Of a stretch of 15,926 bases of DNA, positions 14,403-15,926 are shown piece by piece. The notes under the pieces are model-generated. The model was not told the origin of the DNA, made no database searches, and worked only from the letters and a program-made list of their open reading frames with translations. The position numbers and the translations under genes were made by a program. Positions within the stretch are counted from its first letter, which is position 1. The number at the start of each line of letters is the position of its first letter. The DNA is from an uncultured Lachnospiraceae bacterium (GTDB lineage Bacteria > Bacillota > Clostridia > Lachnospirales > Lachnospiraceae), in the NCBI GenBank assembly GCA_910580015.1, contig CAJTVT010000053.1, positions 1 to 15,926 of the forward strand. The letters are read 5' to 3'.

Positions 14403-15781
14403 AAACACTTTATATTGAATGCAACATGGGCGCCGCAGGCGATATGTTGCTGGGAGCCCTTTACGAACTTCTACCTGATATGGAAAAGGATTCCTTTTTG
14501 CAAACGATGAACGGACTGTTTCCAGGACAGATCATGCTAACTCCCTCCCCGGCTGAAAAATGCGGCATCTGGGGCACAAAAATGAATGTGGTCATTCTGG
14601 GACAGGAAGAAACTCCTGGAAAAGATATGCCACTTTCTGGGAAACATGCAGATTCCAACCATCCTTTGGAACAGGAGCATGTACACTCCCATCCTCACAC
14701 AGAAGAACATACACACCATCTTCACACTAGCTATCCAGAACTGCTCGCCAAAATTGACCATCTGTCCGTTTCTGAGCCTGTAAAAGAACATGCAAAGGCT
14801 GTCTATACTTTAATTGGAAATGCGGAAAGCCTTGCGCACAACACGGATATTTCTCAAATCCATTTCCATGAGGTCGGATCTCTGGATGCTTTGATGGATG
14901 TGGTAGGCTGCTGTCTGCTGTTAGAACTTCTAAATCCAGAGCAGATTATCGCTTCCCCCATCCATGTGGGATCTGGTAGTGTCCGCTGTGCTCATGGTAT
15001 TCTTCCGGTTCCCACCCCTGCTACCACAGAAATATTAAGAGATGTTCCCATATACAGTGGCACAATTGAAGCAGAATTGTGCACCCCCACAGGAGCCGCT
15101 ATCTTAAAACATTTTGTCTCCCAATTTACTCCCATGCCCCCCATGACGGTAGAACGAACTGGATATGGCATGGGCACAAAGGATTTTTCCTCGGCAAACT
15201 GCCTGCGGGTATTCTTAGGTGCATTAAGCATCCTTCCAGTACCCTCTTCTCGGCAACTTCCAAGCACCTACTCTTCTCAGCCTCCAAAGCTTCCAAGACA
15301 GGAGGAAACCTATCCAGATTACTATGCAGAACATTTCCACAGCCTGGATCAAATATTAGAACTCTCCTGCAATCTGGATGATATGACACCAGAAGCTGTT
15401 GCCTATGCTGTCACTCTGCTGCGGGAAGCTGGGGCGCTGGATGTTTACACTACTTCCATCTACATGAAGAAAAACCGCCCTGGCACACTATTGACAGTCC
15501 TTTGCAATCCCCAGGAAGAAAGTCGTTTCAGCCGCCTGATTCTAACCCATACTGCCACACGGGGCATTCGAATCCAGCCCTGTTACCGACGGACATTAGA
15601 TGCACAGTTTCGAAAAATCTCTACTGTTTATGGAGAAATCATTGTAAAAATCAGCACTGGATATGGCATTCATAAAATCAAACCAGAATATGAAGACGTT
15701 GCCACTGCTGCCAAACAATGTAAGGTTCCATTCCAGACTGTCTATGAAGCTGCTTTGGAAGCCTGCCGAAAAAAACTTTAG
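14399..15781 (+). CDS. larC: Nickel insertion protein LarC, full-length single frame
   Basis: This 460-aa protein is the nickel chelatase of NPN cofactor synthesis: it inserts Ni into pyridinium-3,5-bisthiocarboxylic acid mononucleotide, a CTP-dependent reaction in L. plantarum. Family features in order: NMGAAGDMLLGAL (9-21), a His-rich segment (83-109, ten His), IHFHEVGSLDALMDVVG (154-170), CAHGILPVPTPAT (197-209), ELCTPTGAAIL (226-236), CNLDDMTPE (324-332) and KKNRPGTLLTVLC (357-369). In L. plantarum the two halves, LarC1 and LarC2, are joined only by programmed ribosomal frameshifting; here they are continuous. The join (about 279-312) is a Pro/Ser-rich linker with an AGGAGG in the DNA (15300-15305). 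It follows larB with a 4-bp overlap. larE is not downstream in the window. Confidence 0.94.
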   Translation: MKTLYIECNMGAAGDMLLGALYELLPDMEKDSFLQTMNGLFPGQIMLTPSPAEKCGIWGTKMNVVILGQEETPGKDMPLSGKHADSNHPLEQEHVHSHPHTEEHTHHLHTSYPELLAKIDHLSVSEPVKEHAKAVYTLIGNAESLAHNTDISQIHFHEVGSLDALMDVVGCCLLLELLNPEQIIASPIHVGSGSVRCAHGILPVPTPATTEILRDVPIYSGTIEAELCTPTGAAILKHFVSQFTPMPPMTVERTGYGMGTKDFSSANCLRVFLGALSILPVPSSRQLPSTYSSQPPKLPRQEETYPDYYAEHFHSLDQILELSCNLDDMTPEAVAYAVTLLREAGALDVYTTSIYMKKNRPGTLLTVLCNPQEESRFSRLILTHTATRGIRIQPCYRRTLDAQFRKISTVYGEIIVKISTGYGIHKIKPEYEDVATAAKQCKVPFQTVYEAALEACRKKL

Positions 15782-15795
15782 TTTCTATATTGAAA

Positions 15796-15838
15796 ACACA
15801 GAGAGGTGTCAGAGCCAAACTCCGACACCCCTCTGTGT
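15796..15838 (-). terminator. Hairpin after larC, better formed in minus-strand RNA
   Basis: Arms 15796-15810 and 15824-15838 form a 15-bp stem with a further GAG/CTC pairing in the loop. On the plus strand there are A-C mismatches at 15804/15830 and at 15811/15823, which both become G-U in minus-strand RNA. The minus-strand tail is TTTTCAATATAG. This points to termination of a minus-strand gene to the right; the hairpin probably also serves larC. Confidence 0.6.
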
Positions 15839-15843
15839 ACAAT

Positions 15844-15926
15844 CTAAGTCCTGCCTTGCAAGAGTCTTTTCTCTAGTGTATTGACCACCTGACAATCAGA
15901 CCAATTACTTGCCTGAATTTCCATCT
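15844..15926 (-). CDS. Possible 3' end of a minus-strand gene running off the window
   Basis: One minus-strand frame is open from the window edge to TAG at 15844-15846 and reads EIQASNWSDCQVVNTLEKRL then LQGRT; the other two minus frames are closed. A hairpin suited to minus-strand termination follows six bases later. No family is recognisable from about 27 codons. The frame contains an ATG at 15922-15924, so a tiny gene cannot be excluded. Confidence 0.4.
   Translation of the reverse strand, partial: MEIQASNWSDCQVVNTLEKRLLQGRT

Noticed and set aside
14399..15781. Programmed frameshift needed to make LarC
   Set aside because: The reading frame is continuous over both halves and no slippery heptamer was found near the junction.

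Overview
The window looks like a chromosomal stretch from a low-to-moderate GC member of the Firmicutes, most likely a Lachnospiraceae-type Clostridium relative. This is inferred from the AT-rich intergenic DNA, strong AGGAGG-type ribosome binding sites, near-consensus sigma-A promoters, the single-chain purL, the Rpn/PD-(D/E)XK nuclease with KAEG repeats, and the nuclease-DinG helicase fusion. No phage, plasmid or complete insertion sequence is visible. It is mostly core and housekeeping DNA with small mobile or regulatory features between genes.

Layout: 1-52 is the 5' part of a minus-strand tRNA-Val(UAC) with its promoter at 94-123. 239-1495 (minus) is a secreted protein of four fibronectin type III-like modules, with a clear promoter and terminator. 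1679-2527 (plus) is a Cof-type HAD phosphatase. 2642-3649 (minus) is an Rpn-family nuclease/putative transposase placed 50 bp after purL. 3700-7548 (minus) is a complete 1282-aa single-chain FGAM synthase (PurL). 7668-8813 (minus) is a membrane-anchored protein with four zinc ribbons. A 447-bp divergent region follows, leading to a LysR-type regulator at 9261-10151 (plus). 10392-12740 (minus) is a PD-(D/E)XK nuclease fused to a DinG/XPD-type helicase. 13035-13262 (minus) is a degenerate HPr-like protein. 13641-15781 (plus) is larB-larC, two enzymes of nickel-pincer nucleotide (NPN) cofactor synthesis. The right edge probably carries the 3' end of a minus-strand gene.

The larBC pair is the clearest functional unit. 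LarB carboxylates and hydrolyses nicotinic acid adenine dinucleotide, and LarC inserts nickel. Both are translationally coupled (ATGA overlap) behind a TTGACT-17-TATAAT promoter whose -10 is covered by a perfect 18-bp palindrome. larE and larA are not in the window, and the convergent gene and hairpin after larC suggest the unit ends there.

The less explained material is: a 124-bp MITE-like element whose TA target apparently lies in the helicase stop codon; a tandem 61-bp structured repeat between the HPr-like gene and the helicase; a structured ~137-nt leader before the LysR gene; an HPr-like protein with no histidine at all; and an unusual linker with a Shine-Dalgarno-like sequence in larC near the boundary where Lactiplantibacillus uses a programmed frameshift. 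I did not find a convincing wholly new multi-gene system.
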